Shown: positions 54,578 to 63,304, numbered from the stretch's first letter. The stretch: 64,000 bases of DNA from an uncultured Collinsella sp. (GCA_900758375.1 CAAERJ010000030.1:21439-85438); one strand, 5' to 3'. The notes: generated by a model not told the origin, from the sequence alone. Numbers and translations are program-made.

Positions 54578-54635
54578 GCGTTGGCACGGTGGTGCAAAGA
54601 TGTACCCTACCGTCTTGGCACCTCCGTGCCAACGC
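54578..54635 (+). promoter_or_regulatory. long leader hairpin before kdgK
   Basis: Arms 54578-54595 and 54617-54635 pair over 17-18 bp (GCGTTGGCACGG-T-GGTGC with GCACC-T-CCGTGCCAACGC, one mismatch). It lies in the 5' leader, 43 nt before the kdgK start. No T-run follows. It may be an mRNA-stability or attenuation structure, or a second operator. Confidence 0.55.
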
Positions 54636-54678
54636 CATATCAAAGGTGTACGCACGAGCAAGAAGGAGCTGCACGACC

Positions 54679-55713
54679 ATGGATAAAACGGTTCTTACCT
54701 TCGGCGAGATCATGATGAGGCTCTCGCCCAAAGACCATCTGCGCATTGAGCAGGCGACCGAGTTTGATGTCCGCTACGGCGGCGCCGAGGCAAACACCGC
54801 GCTTTCCCTGGCTTACCAAGGCGACAAGGCCGCTTACGTCTCCGTTGTCCCGGCCAACCGTCTGGGCGAGTGCGCGCTGCGCTCGCTGAAGGCCTACGGC
54901 GTCGACACCACGCGCGTCGTGCGTCAGGGCGACCGTCTTGGCTCCTATGTGTTTGAGGTCGGCGCCTCGCAGCGCGGCAACGGCTGCGTCTACGACCGCA
55001 AGTATTCCGCCATCAACATAGCCAAGCGCGACGTCTTTGACTGGGACAAGATCCTCAAGGGCATCGATGTCTTCTATTTCTCCGGCGTGACCCCCGCCGT
55101 CTCCGATGAGATGGCCGCCGCCTGCAAGGAGGCGCTCGCCGTCTGCCGCGCCAAGGGCGTCACCACCGTGTGCGACGTGAACTATCGCGGCAAGATGTGG
55201 TCGCCCGAGAAGTCGCAGGCCACCATGAAGGAGCTTCTGCCGCTCGTCGACATCTGCATCGCCAACGACGAGGATGCGCCTGCCGGCCTCGGCATGACCT
55301 GCGTCTCTGGTTCCCTTGCCCACGGAATCGAGGAGCGCGACACCTATGTCGAGATGGCCCGTCAGATCTGCGCCGAGTACGGCTGCAAAAAGGTCGCCTC
55401 GGTCGTTCGCAACATCTCCTGCGTCGAACGCTCCATCTGGATGGGCATGCTCTTTGACGCCGAGAGCGGCGAGCACTGGTTCTCCCCCGCTCACGATGTG
55501 CACGTGCTCGAGGGCGTTGCTGCCGGTGATGCTTTCAACGCCGGACTCGTCCATGCCCTCATCAACGACTTTGACCCGCAGGCTGCCGTCAACTACGCCA
55601 TTGCGGCCTCGATCCTCAAGCTCACCATCAAGGGCGATTCCAACCTGGTGACTGCTGACGAGATTGCCGCCGTGGCAAACGCCGCCGACGGTGGCACCCG
55701 CGTCGCCCGTTAA
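54679..55713 (+). CDS. kdgK: 2-dehydro-3-deoxygluconokinase (PfkB family)
   Basis: A 344-aa cytoplasmic sugar kinase that phosphorylates 2-keto-3-deoxygluconate (KDG) to KDPG. PfkB features: N-terminal TFGEIMMRLSP, GGAEANTALSLAYQG near residue 33, and the C-terminal anion-hole motif GVAAGDAFNAGLVHAL near residue 275 with the catalytic Asp. The KDG specificity is inferred from similarity of pattern and from the KDPG aldolase gene 255 bp downstream. AAGGAG lies 12 nt before the ATG at 54679. Controlled by the divergent LacI regulator. Confidence 0.88.
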   Translation: MDKTVLTFGEIMMRLSPKDHLRIEQATEFDVRYGGAEANTALSLAYQGDKAAYVSVVPANRLGECALRSLKAYGVDTTRVVRQGDRLGSYVFEVGASQRGNGCVYDRKYSAINIAKRDVFDWDKILKGIDVFYFSGVTPAVSDEMAAACKEALAVCRAKGVTTVCDVNYRGKMWSPEKSQATMKELLPLVDICIANDEDAPAGLGMTCVSGSLAHGIEERDTYVEMARQICAEYGCKKVASVVRNISCVERSIWMGMLFDAESGEHWFSPAHDVHVLEGVAAGDAFNAGLVHALINDFDPQAAVNYAIAASILKLTIKGDSNLVTADEIAAVANAADGGTRVAR

Positions 55714-55968
55714 TTCGTTCCCCATTCCGCGAGCTGCAGTTTCCCATACCAATACCCTTGCAGCTCGCTCCCCGCTTTCCCCGGCCAGGCAGAACCACTT
55801 AGTCCCATTCCGGTTTTGTCTGGCATTCCTTCACGACTGGCCTCGTAGCCGGTTCCGAAATTGCTTGTGACCCAAGCAGTGCCTCCGATAACCAATCCGG
55901 AACCGGCTCATGGCCAACCTTCTTTGGCAATTACGCGCACCCGCGCGCCTCACATCGAAAGGAACATC

Positions 55969-56610
55969 ATGTTCGATCAGTTCTACACCACGCTTGAGTC
56001 CCTGGGCATCGTGCCGGTCGTCGTGCTCGACAAGGTCGAGGACGCTGCTCCGCTCGCCCACGCCCTTATGTCAGCTGGCATGAAGTCCGCCGAGGTCACC
56101 TTCCGCACCGCCTGCGCCGCCGAGTGCATCGCCGCTATGGCCGAGGCCGAGCCCGAGATGTGCGTTGGCGCCGGCACTGTCCTGACCGTCGAGCAGGTTG
56201 AGCAGGCCCGCGCAGCCGGTGCCAAGTTCATCGTCTCCCCGGGTTACAACGAGGACGTCGTGAAGCACTGCATCGACATCGACCTGCCTGTCCTTCCCGG
56301 CACCGTGACCCCCTCCGAGGTCACCGCAGCCGAGAACCTGGGCCTCAAGGTCACCAAGTTCTTCCCCGCGTCCCAGTATGGCGGCCTGAACACCATCAAG
56401 GCCCTCGCCGCTCCGTTTGTCGGTCACCGCTTTATGCCTACCGGCGGCGTGAGCACCGCCAACGTCGAGGAGTACCTGAGCTCCTCTGCCATCATCGCCT
56501 GCGGTGGCACCTGGATGGTCAAGCCGGCCCTGTTTGCCGACGGCGACTTCTCCAAGGTCGAGCAGATCGCCCGCGAGGCCATGGACGTCGTCAAGAAGGT
56601 CCGCGGCTAG
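55969..56610 (+). CDS. eda: KDPG/KHG aldolase
   Basis: A 213-aa class I aldolase that splits 2-keto-3-deoxy-6-phosphogluconate into pyruvate and glyceraldehyde-3-phosphate. Key segments: VPVVVLDKVEDA near residue 15, the general base Glu in VTFRTACAAE near residue 41 (family E of RxxxA), and the Schiff-base Lys in LKVTKFFPASQYGG near residue 125, then FMPTGGV. GAAAGGAAC precedes the ATG at 55969. The 255-bp gap from kdgK holds two inverted repeats (GCGAGCTGCA at 55731, CCGGTTCCG at 55851) that may act in mRNA processing. Strong terminator follows. Confidence 0.95.
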   Translation: MFDQFYTTLESLGIVPVVVLDKVEDAAPLAHALMSAGMKSAEVTFRTACAAECIAAMAEAEPEMCVGAGTVLTVEQVEQARAAGAKFIVSPGYNEDVVKHCIDIDLPVLPGTVTPSEVTAAENLGLKVTKFFPASQYGGLNTIKALAAPFVGHRFMPTGGVSTANVEEYLSSSAIIACGGTWMVKPALFADGDFSKVEQIAREAMDVVKKVRG

Positions 56611-56627
56611 GTTTAGCTCTCTATCGT

Positions 56628-56665
56628 GAAAGGGGGCGTGCCCTAGACCTCGCCCCCTTTCTTTT
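56628..56665 (+). terminator. rho-independent terminator of kdgK-eda
   Basis: GAAAGGGGGCG/CGCCCCCTTTC stem followed by TTTT, 17 nt past the eda stop. Confidence 0.92.
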
Positions 56666-57003
56666 AAAGCGGCTCGGAAGCGCGCCGTTTCCGTCACGGA
56701 CAAGAACCGAAAACGTCTTGTATGCTGATAGAACGTGACGGAAGCGACACGCCCCCGGGCCGCTTTGCCTACTCGGTTGGCAACCGCGCTCAACTGAGCC
56801 ACTTCAACAAAAGCCGAGCCATCAAAACAGCTGCGGCGCCGTCTGGAGGAATGGACCCTTGCTTCCGGTCTTTTCCTCCAAGCGACGCCGCAGTTTTTTC
56901 GTGCCCCGATAGTGCCCCGGCAGTTGTAGTGAGATACGGACTGCTTACAACATCAGAGTCGCAAAACAATCCCTATTTCACCGCAACTAATGTAGGGGGC
57001 GAG
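56666..57003 (+). other. structured gene-free region, possible small RNA
   Basis: A 338-bp stretch with no ORF. It contains a 10-bp inverted repeat TTCCGTCACG/CGTGACGGAA (56689-56743) and a second terminator at 56829-56906 (CTGCGGCG/CGCCGCAG with inner TGGAGGA/TCCTCCA, then TTTTTT) that has no gene to terminate. A small RNA between them is possible. The rest shows nothing. Confidence 0.4.
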
Positions 57004-57696
57004 TTAGATGGCCGAGTCTTTGGACAACTCAAAATAGTCGGGATGCAAGGCGATAACCGGGCCCTGCTCCTCGGGCATCAGGTGCAAGTGCGTCTCGGCC
57101 AGGTAGCTCGCCGTGTCGGTATCGCCCCTCTTAATGGCCTCGAGAATCCGGCGATGCTGCCGACGAATCGGCTCCCAATCCAGATCCTGCGACACCATAC
57201 GCAACCAGTTGTATCGCTCAAAATGTGTATTGACGCTCTTCGTCCAATCCCACAACATATGGCGGCCGGCAATTTCAAAACACGTCTCGTGGAACAGGTT
57301 GTCCAGATCGAAAAAGCGACGCGTTTCGCTATGGTCGAGCGACTCGGACTCGGCAAGAATCTGTTCGAGCCGCTGCTTTTGCTCGGGCGTAGCAGCCGAA
57401 CAACATTTAATGAGTACGCTTCTTTCGAGTTTCTCGCGCAAGAAACAGGCATTCTCGGCGTGTTCCATGCTGATCTTAGAGACGTAGGTGCCGCTCTTGG
57501 GACGCGTTTCTACCAGCTCTTGCTCGCGCAGGCGCACAAAGGACTCGCGAATGGGCGTGCGCCCGATTCCCGTCTCCTTTTCCAGACCAATCGCCGAAAG
57601 GCGCGTGCCGGGCTTGAGCTCGGCATAGATGATCTTGGAGCGCAATGCGTTGTATGCCTGATCTTGCAGGCTCTGATAATGCTGGTGTTGTTCCAT
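57004..57696 (-). CDS. GntR family regulator (FadR/FCD type)
   Basis: A 230-aa regulator. The winged helix covers residues 8-75 (SKIIYAELKPGTRLSAIGLE; TGIGRTPIRESFVRLREQEL) and an all-helical FCD effector domain follows, with metal-type His and Arg residues (DLDNLFHETCFEIAG; RRQHRRILEAIKRGD). I chose the ATG at 57696 with GAGGG upstream; the much longer open frame reaches into unrelated sequence. It is next to the dehydratase/permease operon on the same strand but downstream of it, behind its terminator. Probably senses a sugar acid. Confidence 0.85.
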   Translation of the reverse strand: MEQHQHYQSLQDQAYNALRSKIIYAELKPGTRLSAIGLEKETGIGRTPIRESFVRLREQELVETRPKSGTYVSKISMEHAENACFLREKLERSVLIKCCSAATPEQKQRLEQILAESESLDHSETRRFFDLDNLFHETCFEIAGRHMLWDWTKSVNTHFERYNWLRMVSQDLDWEPIRRQHRRILEAIKRGDTDTASYLAETHLHLMPEEQGPVIALHPDYFELSKDSAI

Positions 57697-57874
57697 AAAG
57701 CCCTCGGATGAAGCCCACGGTTTGTCGAATATCACCCGTAATACTATCGCATCCCCCATCTCCTCATTTACGGCGAAATAGGGGCCGCTGGCGTCACCCG
57801 CGCTGTCAAATAATCCCCAATTCAGTGCAACTTCCAACCAGTCTTTTTGGGACGAGGCTTTTAGCCAAGGTTGA

Positions 57875-57914
57875 ACAAAAAAGCCCCGAGCTCGTGCAAG
57901 CTCGGGGCTTTTCG
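57875..57914 (-). terminator. rho-independent terminator of the dehydratase operon
   Basis: AAAAGCCCCGAGCT/AGCTCGGGGCTTTT stem with T-run TTTTTTG on the minus strand, 42 nt past the dehydratase stop. Confidence 0.93.
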
Positions 57915-57956
57915 TGCCGCGCATCTATGAGAGGAGATATTCGGTGCGCACGGGTG

Positions 57957-59735
57957 CTACTCCATGTAGCCGCCCTGAATGGCGGAAACCGCATGCTCGG
58001 TAAAGAACTTGAGCGTGCCGGAGGTGTAACGATTAGCCTTGGGCTTCCAAGCGGCTCGACGCTCGGCCAGGACGGCGTCGACCTCGGCCGGCTCCATCTC
58101 CTTGCCGGCGATGCCCACGATAGACAGCGAGCGCTCGGGAATGTTGATCTGGATCAGGTCGCCTTCCTCGATCAGGGCAATCGGGCCGCCCACGGCAGCC
58201 TCGGGCGAAACATGACCGATAGCCGGGCCCTTGGAGGCGCCGGAGAAGCGGCCGTCAGTGATCAGGGCAATGCTTGCGCCCAGCTCGGGGTCGCTGGCGA
58301 TAGCCTCGGTGGTGTAGAACATCTCGGGCATGCCGGAGCCCTTGGGGCCCTCATAACGAATGATGACGGCATCGCCGGGCTTGATCTCGTGCGTCAGGAC
58401 GGCGTGGATAGCGTCCTCCTCACAATCGAACGGGCGAGCCTTAAGCGTGGCCCGGAACATCTCGCGCGGAACAACCGTGTGCTTGACGACGGCGCCCTCG
58501 GGGGCAAGGTTGCCGTGGAGGATGGCGATGGAGCCATCGGTACCAAAAGCCTGGTCAAACGGGCGAATGATGTCTTCGCGCTTGAGGTTCCACTTCTCCA
58601 AGTAGCGGCCACACTTCTCGTAGTAGCCGTTGTTCTTAAGGTCCTCGAGGTTTTCGCCGAGGGTCTTGCCGGTGACGGTCATGACATCGAGGTGGAGCAT
58701 CGACTTGATCTCCTCCATGATGCGCGGCACGCCGCCCGCATAGTAGAAGAACTGCGCCGGCCACTCACCTGCGGGACGAACGTTGAGCAGGTAGTGGGCG
58801 CCACGGTGCAGGCGATCGAAGTCGTCGGCGGACATCTCGATGCCAAACTCGCGGGCGATCGCGGGGATGTGCAGCAGCGAGTTGGTGGAGCCCGAAATGG
58901 CGCCGTGGACCATGATGAGGTTCTCGAAGGACTCCTTGGTCACGATGTCGCGCGGGCACAGGTTGTGCTCGGAGAGCCACACGGACTGACGGCCGGCCTC
59001 GCGCGCAAACTCACGCAGGTCGGAACTGGTTGCGGGCAGCAGGGCGGTACCGGGCAGCATAAGGCCCAGAGCCTCGGCGGTAACCTGCATGGTCGACGCG
59101 GTGCCCATAAACGAGCAGGCGCCGCAGCTGGGGCATGCGTTGTGCTTGGCAAACTCAAGCTCCTCGCGGGAGATCTCGCCGCGCTCGTAGCGGGCAGAAA
59201 TCGCGCCGAGCTGTTCCAGGGTCAGCAGGTCGGGACCGGCATCCATGACACCGCCGGTAACGACGATGGAGGGGATGTTGATGCGGCCCATGGCCATGAG
59301 GTTCGCAGGCAGGCCCTTATCGCAGCTGGCAACGAAGACGCCGGCGTCGAACGGGGTGGCCTTGGCATGGATCTCGATCATGTTGGCGATCATGTCGCGG
59401 CTGGGCAGCGAGTAGTTGATGCCGTCGTGGCCCTGTGCCTCGCCATCGCAGATATCGGTGCAGAAGTAACGGGCACCGTGACCGCCAGCCTCGGCAACGC
59501 CAGCACGAACCTCCTCGACCAGCTCAAACAGGCCAGCAGAACCCGGGTGCGAGTCGCCAAACGTCGACTCGATAATGACCTGTGGCTTGTCCAGATCCTC
59601 GATCGTCCAGCCGGAGCCCAGACGCAGCGGGTCCATCTCGGGGCTGATGGTGCGAAACTTGCCGGAACGCGGCTGCAGTTTGGCAACCAGGTCGGCGGCC
59701 TCCTGCTGAATCTGTGCTTTGGTCTTCTCGTCCAT
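57957..59735 (-). CDS. IlvD/Edd family dehydratase, probably sugar-acid specific
   Basis: A 592-aa iron-sulfur dehydratase. The cluster cysteines lie in ASCDKGLPANLMAMGR near residue 138 and NACPSCGACSFMGTAST near residue 204; the C-terminal TDGRFSGASKGPAIGHVSPE is diagnostic for the family. Annotation pipelines would likely call it dihydroxy-acid dehydratase (ilvD). However, it is longer than typical IlvD (about 560), lacks other branched-chain genes nearby and follows a GntP-type permease, so a sugar-acid dehydratase that forms a 2-keto-3-deoxy acid is more likely (inference). AGAGGAG precedes the ATG. Confidence 0.85.
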   Translation of the reverse strand: MDEKTKAQIQQEAADLVAKLQPRSGKFRTISPEMDPLRLGSGWTIEDLDKPQVIIESTFGDSHPGSAGLFELVEEVRAGVAEAGGHGARYFCTDICDGEAQGHDGINYSLPSRDMIANMIEIHAKATPFDAGVFVASCDKGLPANLMAMGRINIPSIVVTGGVMDAGPDLLTLEQLGAISARYERGEISREELEFAKHNACPSCGACSFMGTASTMQVTAEALGLMLPGTALLPATSSDLREFAREAGRQSVWLSEHNLCPRDIVTKESFENLIMVHGAISGSTNSLLHIPAIAREFGIEMSADDFDRLHRGAHYLLNVRPAGEWPAQFFYYAGGVPRIMEEIKSMLHLDVMTVTGKTLGENLEDLKNNGYYEKCGRYLEKWNLKREDIIRPFDQAFGTDGSIAILHGNLAPEGAVVKHTVVPREMFRATLKARPFDCEEDAIHAVLTHEIKPGDAVIIRYEGPKGSGMPEMFYTTEAIASDPELGASIALITDGRFSGASKGPAIGHVSPEAAVGGPIALIEEGDLIQINIPERSLSIVGIAGKEMEPAEVDAVLAERRAAWKPKANRYTSGTLKFFTEHAVSAIQGGYME

Positions 59736-59843
59736 GATGTTCTCCTCTTTTGGTTTGAACGGTTGTACCAATCGTTGGTTAATGAATCAGGTGTAAATGG
59801 GTACCGAGCGATGCACTCGGCGGAAGATGCTTAGCTACGCGAA

Positions 59844-61205
59844 CTAGGCGAAGAACGAAATCACCAGGGCGCAGGCAAGACCCGAAAGGCCGATGAGCGT
59901 CTCCATAACGGTCCAGGACTTGAGGGTTGTCTTCTCGTCAATCTCCAGGAACGAGGAGCACATCCAAAAACCGGCATCGTTGACGTGCGAGAGGGCCGTG
60001 GCACCGCCGCAGATAGCAAGACAGATAGCGGCGCGCATGAGCACCGAGGCTCCGGCAACCGCGGGCATGGCGGCCATAATGCCCGATGCCATGGTCATAG
60101 CGACGATGGAGCTGCCAACAGAGGCGCGCACCATGACGGCAATCAAAAAGGCAACGACCACCAAAGGCAGCGGTGAGGCCTCGAGCATAGGGCCGATAAC
60201 CTGGCCCAAGCCGCAGTCTTGCAGCATCCAGCGAATGACGCCGCCACAGGCGATAACCAGCAAGATCATGCCGACGGGTTTAAGAGAGCGGTCGAGCAGG
60301 GCTTTGAGCTCGGCGCCGGAGTAACCGCGGCGCGCGCCCAGCAGATACATCGCGACGAGCGTGGCGAGCGTCAAAGCGACGAACGGCTTGCCTAGGAAGG
60401 CGAGAATCGAGGCGAGCTCGGCGGGCATGGGGATATAAGAGGACAACGTGCCCAGCAAAATCAGACAAAGCGGCGTGAGCACGATGGCAAGCACCATGCC
60501 AAAGGAGGGAAGCTCCTTTTCGTCGCTCGCGCCCTCGGCAGAGGTAAAGTGCTCCGGAACATCGGTAAAGATGCGACCGCCCACGTTGCGGCCCCAGATG
60601 ACGCCGGCAATCGCCATGGCGATGAAGGCGGTGGGGATACCGACGAGAATCATGGTGCCCAGGTCGACACCGAGCGTGCCGGCGACCAAAACCGACCCGG
60701 CCGATGGCGGCACAAACGCATAGCCAGCGGCAAGTCCCGCAAGCAGCGCGATGCCGTAGTAGAGCGTCGACTTTTTGGTCTGCGATGCCACGCTAAACGC
60801 AAGTGGGATCAAAACGACCACGCCGGCCTCAAAGAACACCGTAGTGCCGATAACCAGACCGGTAATTCCCAGCGCCCAGCTGGAATGACCCTGCCCAAAG
60901 GTATCGATGAAGGTCTGGGCGATCTTCTTGGCGCCGCCGCTCTCTTCAAGAATCTGACCAAACATCGAGCCCAGGCCAATGAGCAGGGCGATGTTTTGCA
61001 GCGTGGTGCCCACGCCCTTGGTGACAGTGTCCGCCACCAGGTCGAGCGGCATACCGGCGCCGATGCCGATCGCGAGCGCCGAGACCATCATCGAAAGCAC
61101 GGGATGCAGCTTGAACTTAATGATGAGCGCAAGCAGCAGCGCAATGCCCACGATGGCGGCGATGACCAGCCTGGTGGGATCAGCCATAAACGTTGGGTCT
61201 GACAT
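59844..61205 (-). CDS. GntP family gluconate/sugar-acid permease
   Basis: A 453-aa H+-coupled organic-acid symporter with about 12-14 membrane spans. GntP-family segments include LIGLGSMFGQILEESGGAKK near residue 75, GYAFVPPSAGSVLVAGTLG near residue 161 and the C-terminal HVNDAGFWM near residue 407. It begins 109 bp ahead of the dehydratase gene and forms an operon with it, so the imported sugar acid is probably the dehydratase substrate. GGAGG lies 4 nt before the ATG. Palindromic GntR-type sites lie directly upstream. Confidence 0.92.
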   Translation of the reverse strand: MSDPTFMADPTRLVIAAIVGIALLLALIIKFKLHPVLSMMVSALAIGIGAGMPLDLVADTVTKGVGTTLQNIALLIGLGSMFGQILEESGGAKKIAQTFIDTFGQGHSSWALGITGLVIGTTVFFEAGVVVLIPLAFSVASQTKKSTLYYGIALLAGLAAGYAFVPPSAGSVLVAGTLGVDLGTMILVGIPTAFIAMAIAGVIWGRNVGGRIFTDVPEHFTSAEGASDEKELPSFGMVLAIVLTPLCLILLGTLSSYIPMPAELASILAFLGKPFVALTLATLVAMYLLGARRGYSGAELKALLDRSLKPVGMILLVIACGGVIRWMLQDCGLGQVIGPMLEASPLPLVVVAFLIAVMVRASVGSSIVAMTMASGIMAAMPAVAGASVLMRAAICLAICGGATALSHVNDAGFWMCSSFLEIDEKTTLKSWTVMETLIGLSGLACALVISFFA

Positions 61206-61218
61206 CTTTCCTCCAATT

Positions 61219-61245
61219 CATCAGACCTTTTGAATTCGTCTGATG
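61219..61245. promoter_or_regulatory. GntR-type operator 1 upstream of permease
   Basis: CATCAGAC-n11-GTCTGATG, an 8+8 perfect inverted repeat 14 bp before the permease start codon. Related sites GTCTGATG (61267) and a 17-bp palindrome at 61297 follow; all lie between the permease and the divergent GntR gene. Confidence 0.6.
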
Positions 61246-61296
61246 ACTATAGCGTGTTTTGGAAAGGTCTGATGTTTCATTTTGAAATTTGTTCGA

Positions 61297-61313
61297 AATA
61301 CATCTGATGTATT
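61297..61313. promoter_or_regulatory. GntR-type operator 2
   Basis: AATACATC-T-GATGTATT, a perfect 17-bp palindrome in the 234-bp gap between the divergent permease and GntR genes. Confidence 0.6.
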
Positions 61314-61439
61314 TGGTGAACGGTCGGAAAAGAGCTGCGAACGGCATATATGTGGCAGCTGATTCATGTCAAGCCGTCTGCATAGCGTTCGCAGTGCGCT
61401 AAAATAGCTCAGATGAATTCTTTTGATATGAGGTGAAGC

Positions 61440-62132
61440 GTGGCACGAGCCGATTCGGGACTCCCCGAGCAGATTTCAGAGAAAATCATTCAACTGATCC
61501 TGGATGAGCATCTTGAACAAGGCGATCGCCTGCCCAAGGAGGCCGTGCTCGTCGAGCGCCTGGGCGCCGGCAGGAGCACGGTGCGCGAGGCCATGAAGCT
61601 GCTGCAGTCGCGCAATATCGTGCGCATTAAGCAGGGTTCGGGCACCTATGTGGCGTCAAACCCCGGCGTTGCCGACGACCCGCTGGGCTTTACCTTTATC
61701 GACGACAAGCAGCGTCTGGCGCGCGACCTACTCGAGGTGCGCTTTATGATCGAGCCGCAGATGGCCAGCATGGCCGCAGAGCACGCAACTAACGACCAGG
61801 TCGTCTGTATCAAAGAGCTCTGCGACGAATCCGAGCGCCTGGCCGAGGCCGGTGAGGATTACTCCGCCGCCGACACCGCGTTCCACAATGCCATTGCCGA
61901 AAGCTCCGGAAACCTCGTCGTTCCCCGCCTGATGGGCGTGCTCAAGGCATCCGTCCCCCTCCTTATCGACGTGACCGGCAAAAAGCTCGTCGAGGAAACT
62001 ATCCGCACGCACCGCGATGTGGCCGACGCCATCGCCTCGCGCAACCCCACCGCCGCGCACGACGCGATGTATCTGCACCTGGTGTATAACCGCAACATGA
62101 TCGCAGAGGGCACGCAGGCAAAAAGCGAGTAG
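61440..62132 (+). CDS. GntR family regulator (FadR/FCD type), second
   Basis: A 230-aa regulator with an N-terminal winged helix (SEKIIQLILDEHLEQGDRLP; LGAGRSTVREAMKLLQSRNI) and a C-terminal FCD domain (RDLLEVRFMIEPQMASMAAE; DTAFHNAIAESSGN; HRDVADAI). It starts with GTG at 61440, preceded by GAGGTG. It is divergent from the GntP permease operon, whose promoter region has three GATG-type inverted repeats, so it is the likely repressor of sugar-acid uptake and of the downstream dehydrogenase/isomerase genes. The effector is unknown. Confidence 0.88.
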   Translation: MARADSGLPEQISEKIIQLILDEHLEQGDRLPKEAVLVERLGAGRSTVREAMKLLQSRNIVRIKQGSGTYVASNPGVADDPLGFTFIDDKQRLARDLLEVRFMIEPQMASMAAEHATNDQVVCIKELCDESERLAEAGEDYSAADTAFHNAIAESSGNLVVPRLMGVLKASVPLLIDVTGKKLVEETIRTHRDVADAIASRNPTAAHDAMYLHLVYNRNMIAEGTQAKSE

Positions 62133-62160
62133 AGGTCCGCACGGCAGGGGCTTTTCTGCC

Positions 62161-62187
62161 GTTCACCTTTTAAAAGTGAACGTTCAC
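62161..62187. promoter_or_regulatory. GTTCAC/GTGAAC operator cluster upstream of the SDR gene
   Basis: GTTCAC-n9-GTGAAC overlaps the perfect palindrome GTGAACGTTCAC (62176-62187), giving three half-sites. A TATACT box lies at 62230-62235 and the SDR start at 62293. The motif differs from the sites at 61219 and 61297, so another regulator may act here. Confidence 0.5.
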
Positions 62188-62292
62188 CTGATTTTAGGAA
62201 ATAAGGGGTGCCTGTTGCGCCGCTTCTCCTATACTGAGCTTGTACTAAAAGTAAGATAAATATAGATGAACGTTTCTTTTGAAAGGATCGCT

Positions 62293-63102
62293 ATGTCTGA
62301 TCTTATGGACAGCTTCCGTCTGGACGGCAAGGTCGCACTGGTAACCGGCGCCACCTATGGCATTGGCATGGCTATCGCCGAGGCGCTCGGAGAGGCTGGC
62401 GCCAAGATCGCCTTTAACGCACGTCACGCCGACAAGGTAGCCGAGGCCGAGAAGCACTACCGCGAGCTGGGCTTTGAGGCTCATGGTTACGTGGCAGACG
62501 TCACCGACGAGGCCGTCGTCGCCGAGCTCATCGCCAAGATCGAGGCCGACTTTGGCACCACGCCCGACATCCTGGTCAACAACGCCGGCGTTATCCAGCG
62601 CACCCCGATGCTCGACATGAGCGCCGAGGACTTCCGCCGCGTCGTCGATATTGACCTCAACGCACCGTTTATCGTGTCCAAGGCCTGCCTGCCCGGCATG
62701 ATCGCCAAGGGCCACGGCAAGATCATCAACATCTGCTCGATGATGAGCGAGCTGGGTCGCGAGACCATCGCCGGCTATGCCGCCGCCAAGGGCGGACTCA
62801 AGATGCTCACCAAGAACATCTGCTCGGAGTTTGGCGAGGCCAATATCCAGTGCAACGGCATTGGACCCGGCTACATCGCCACGCCGCAAACCGCACCCCT
62901 GCGCGAGACGCAGCCCGACGGCAGCCGCCACCCGTTTGACCAGTTCATCATTGCCAAGACGCCGGCCGCCCGCTGGGGCACGCCCGAGGATCTGAAGGGC
63001 CCCGCCGTGTTCTTGGCTTCCGACGCGTCGAACTTCGTCAACGGCCACATCCTCTACGTCGACGGCGGCATCCTCGCATACATTGGAAAGCAGCCGCAGT
63101 AA
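62293..63102 (+). CDS. SDR dehydrogenase, gluconate 5-dehydrogenase/DhuD-like
   Basis: A 269-aa NAD(P)-dependent short-chain dehydrogenase. Rossmann motif VTGATYGIGMA near residue 18, DILVNNAGV near residue 95, catalytic Ser in INICSMMSELGRE and Tyr-x3-Lys in AGYAAAKGG near residue 163. The stretch NIQCNGIGPGYIATPQTAPL and the C-terminal VDGGILAYIGKQP are typical of gluconate 5-dehydrogenase-like enzymes, including the streptococcal DhuD of unsaturated-uronate breakdown. The RpiB/LacAB gene 202 bp downstream and kdgK/eda in the same region support a role in making KDG. GAAAGGA precedes the ATG at 62293. Confidence 0.9.
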   Translation: MSDLMDSFRLDGKVALVTGATYGIGMAIAEALGEAGAKIAFNARHADKVAEAEKHYRELGFEAHGYVADVTDEAVVAELIAKIEADFGTTPDILVNNAGVIQRTPMLDMSAEDFRRVVDIDLNAPFIVSKACLPGMIAKGHGKIINICSMMSELGRETIAGYAAAKGGLKMLTKNICSEFGEANIQCNGIGPGYIATPQTAPLRETQPDGSRHPFDQFIIAKTPAARWGTPEDLKGPAVFLASDASNFVNGHILYVDGGILAYIGKQPQ

Positions 63103-63116
63103 GACGTCTGGGCGAG

Positions 63117-63224
63117 GCGGTGGACGATAAGGTCTGTCGCGAGTTCCGCACGAGCCGAAGAGCACTTAATGTGCTCTTCGTGCGAGTCAGGACTGTTCGA
63201 GCAGCAGACCTTATCGTCCGCCGC
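63117..63224 (+). repeat. nested palindrome NP copy 2
   Basis: Outer arms 63117-63136 and 63205-63224 pair over 20 bp with one mismatch. The core has the inner hairpin GAAGAGCAC/GTGCTCTTC and the conserved GAGTTCCGCACG and CAGGACTGTTCGA blocks. It lies 14 nt past the dehydrogenase stop, between two genes that probably share an operon, so it may reduce or process read-through. Confidence 0.85.
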
Positions 63225-63304
63225 CCGCAGAGCGGCTTCTCTGCTGGAGATGCCATGCAACATAACGAACCATTAATTTAGAAAATAGTGGAAGGTTACC
63301 TATC

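Noticed and set aside
56755..56820. tRNA-like string (minus strand GGCTCAGTTGAGCG followed by GGTTGCCAACC)
   Set aside because: It has a D-arm-like piece only. The anticodon arm does not form a seven-base loop and there is no T-arm or acceptor stem.
57957..59735. Branched-chain amino acid operon based on the IlvD-like gene
   Set aside because: No ilvB, ilvC, ilvE or leu genes are adjacent; the partner is a gluconate-type permease and the length fits sugar-acid dehydratases better.
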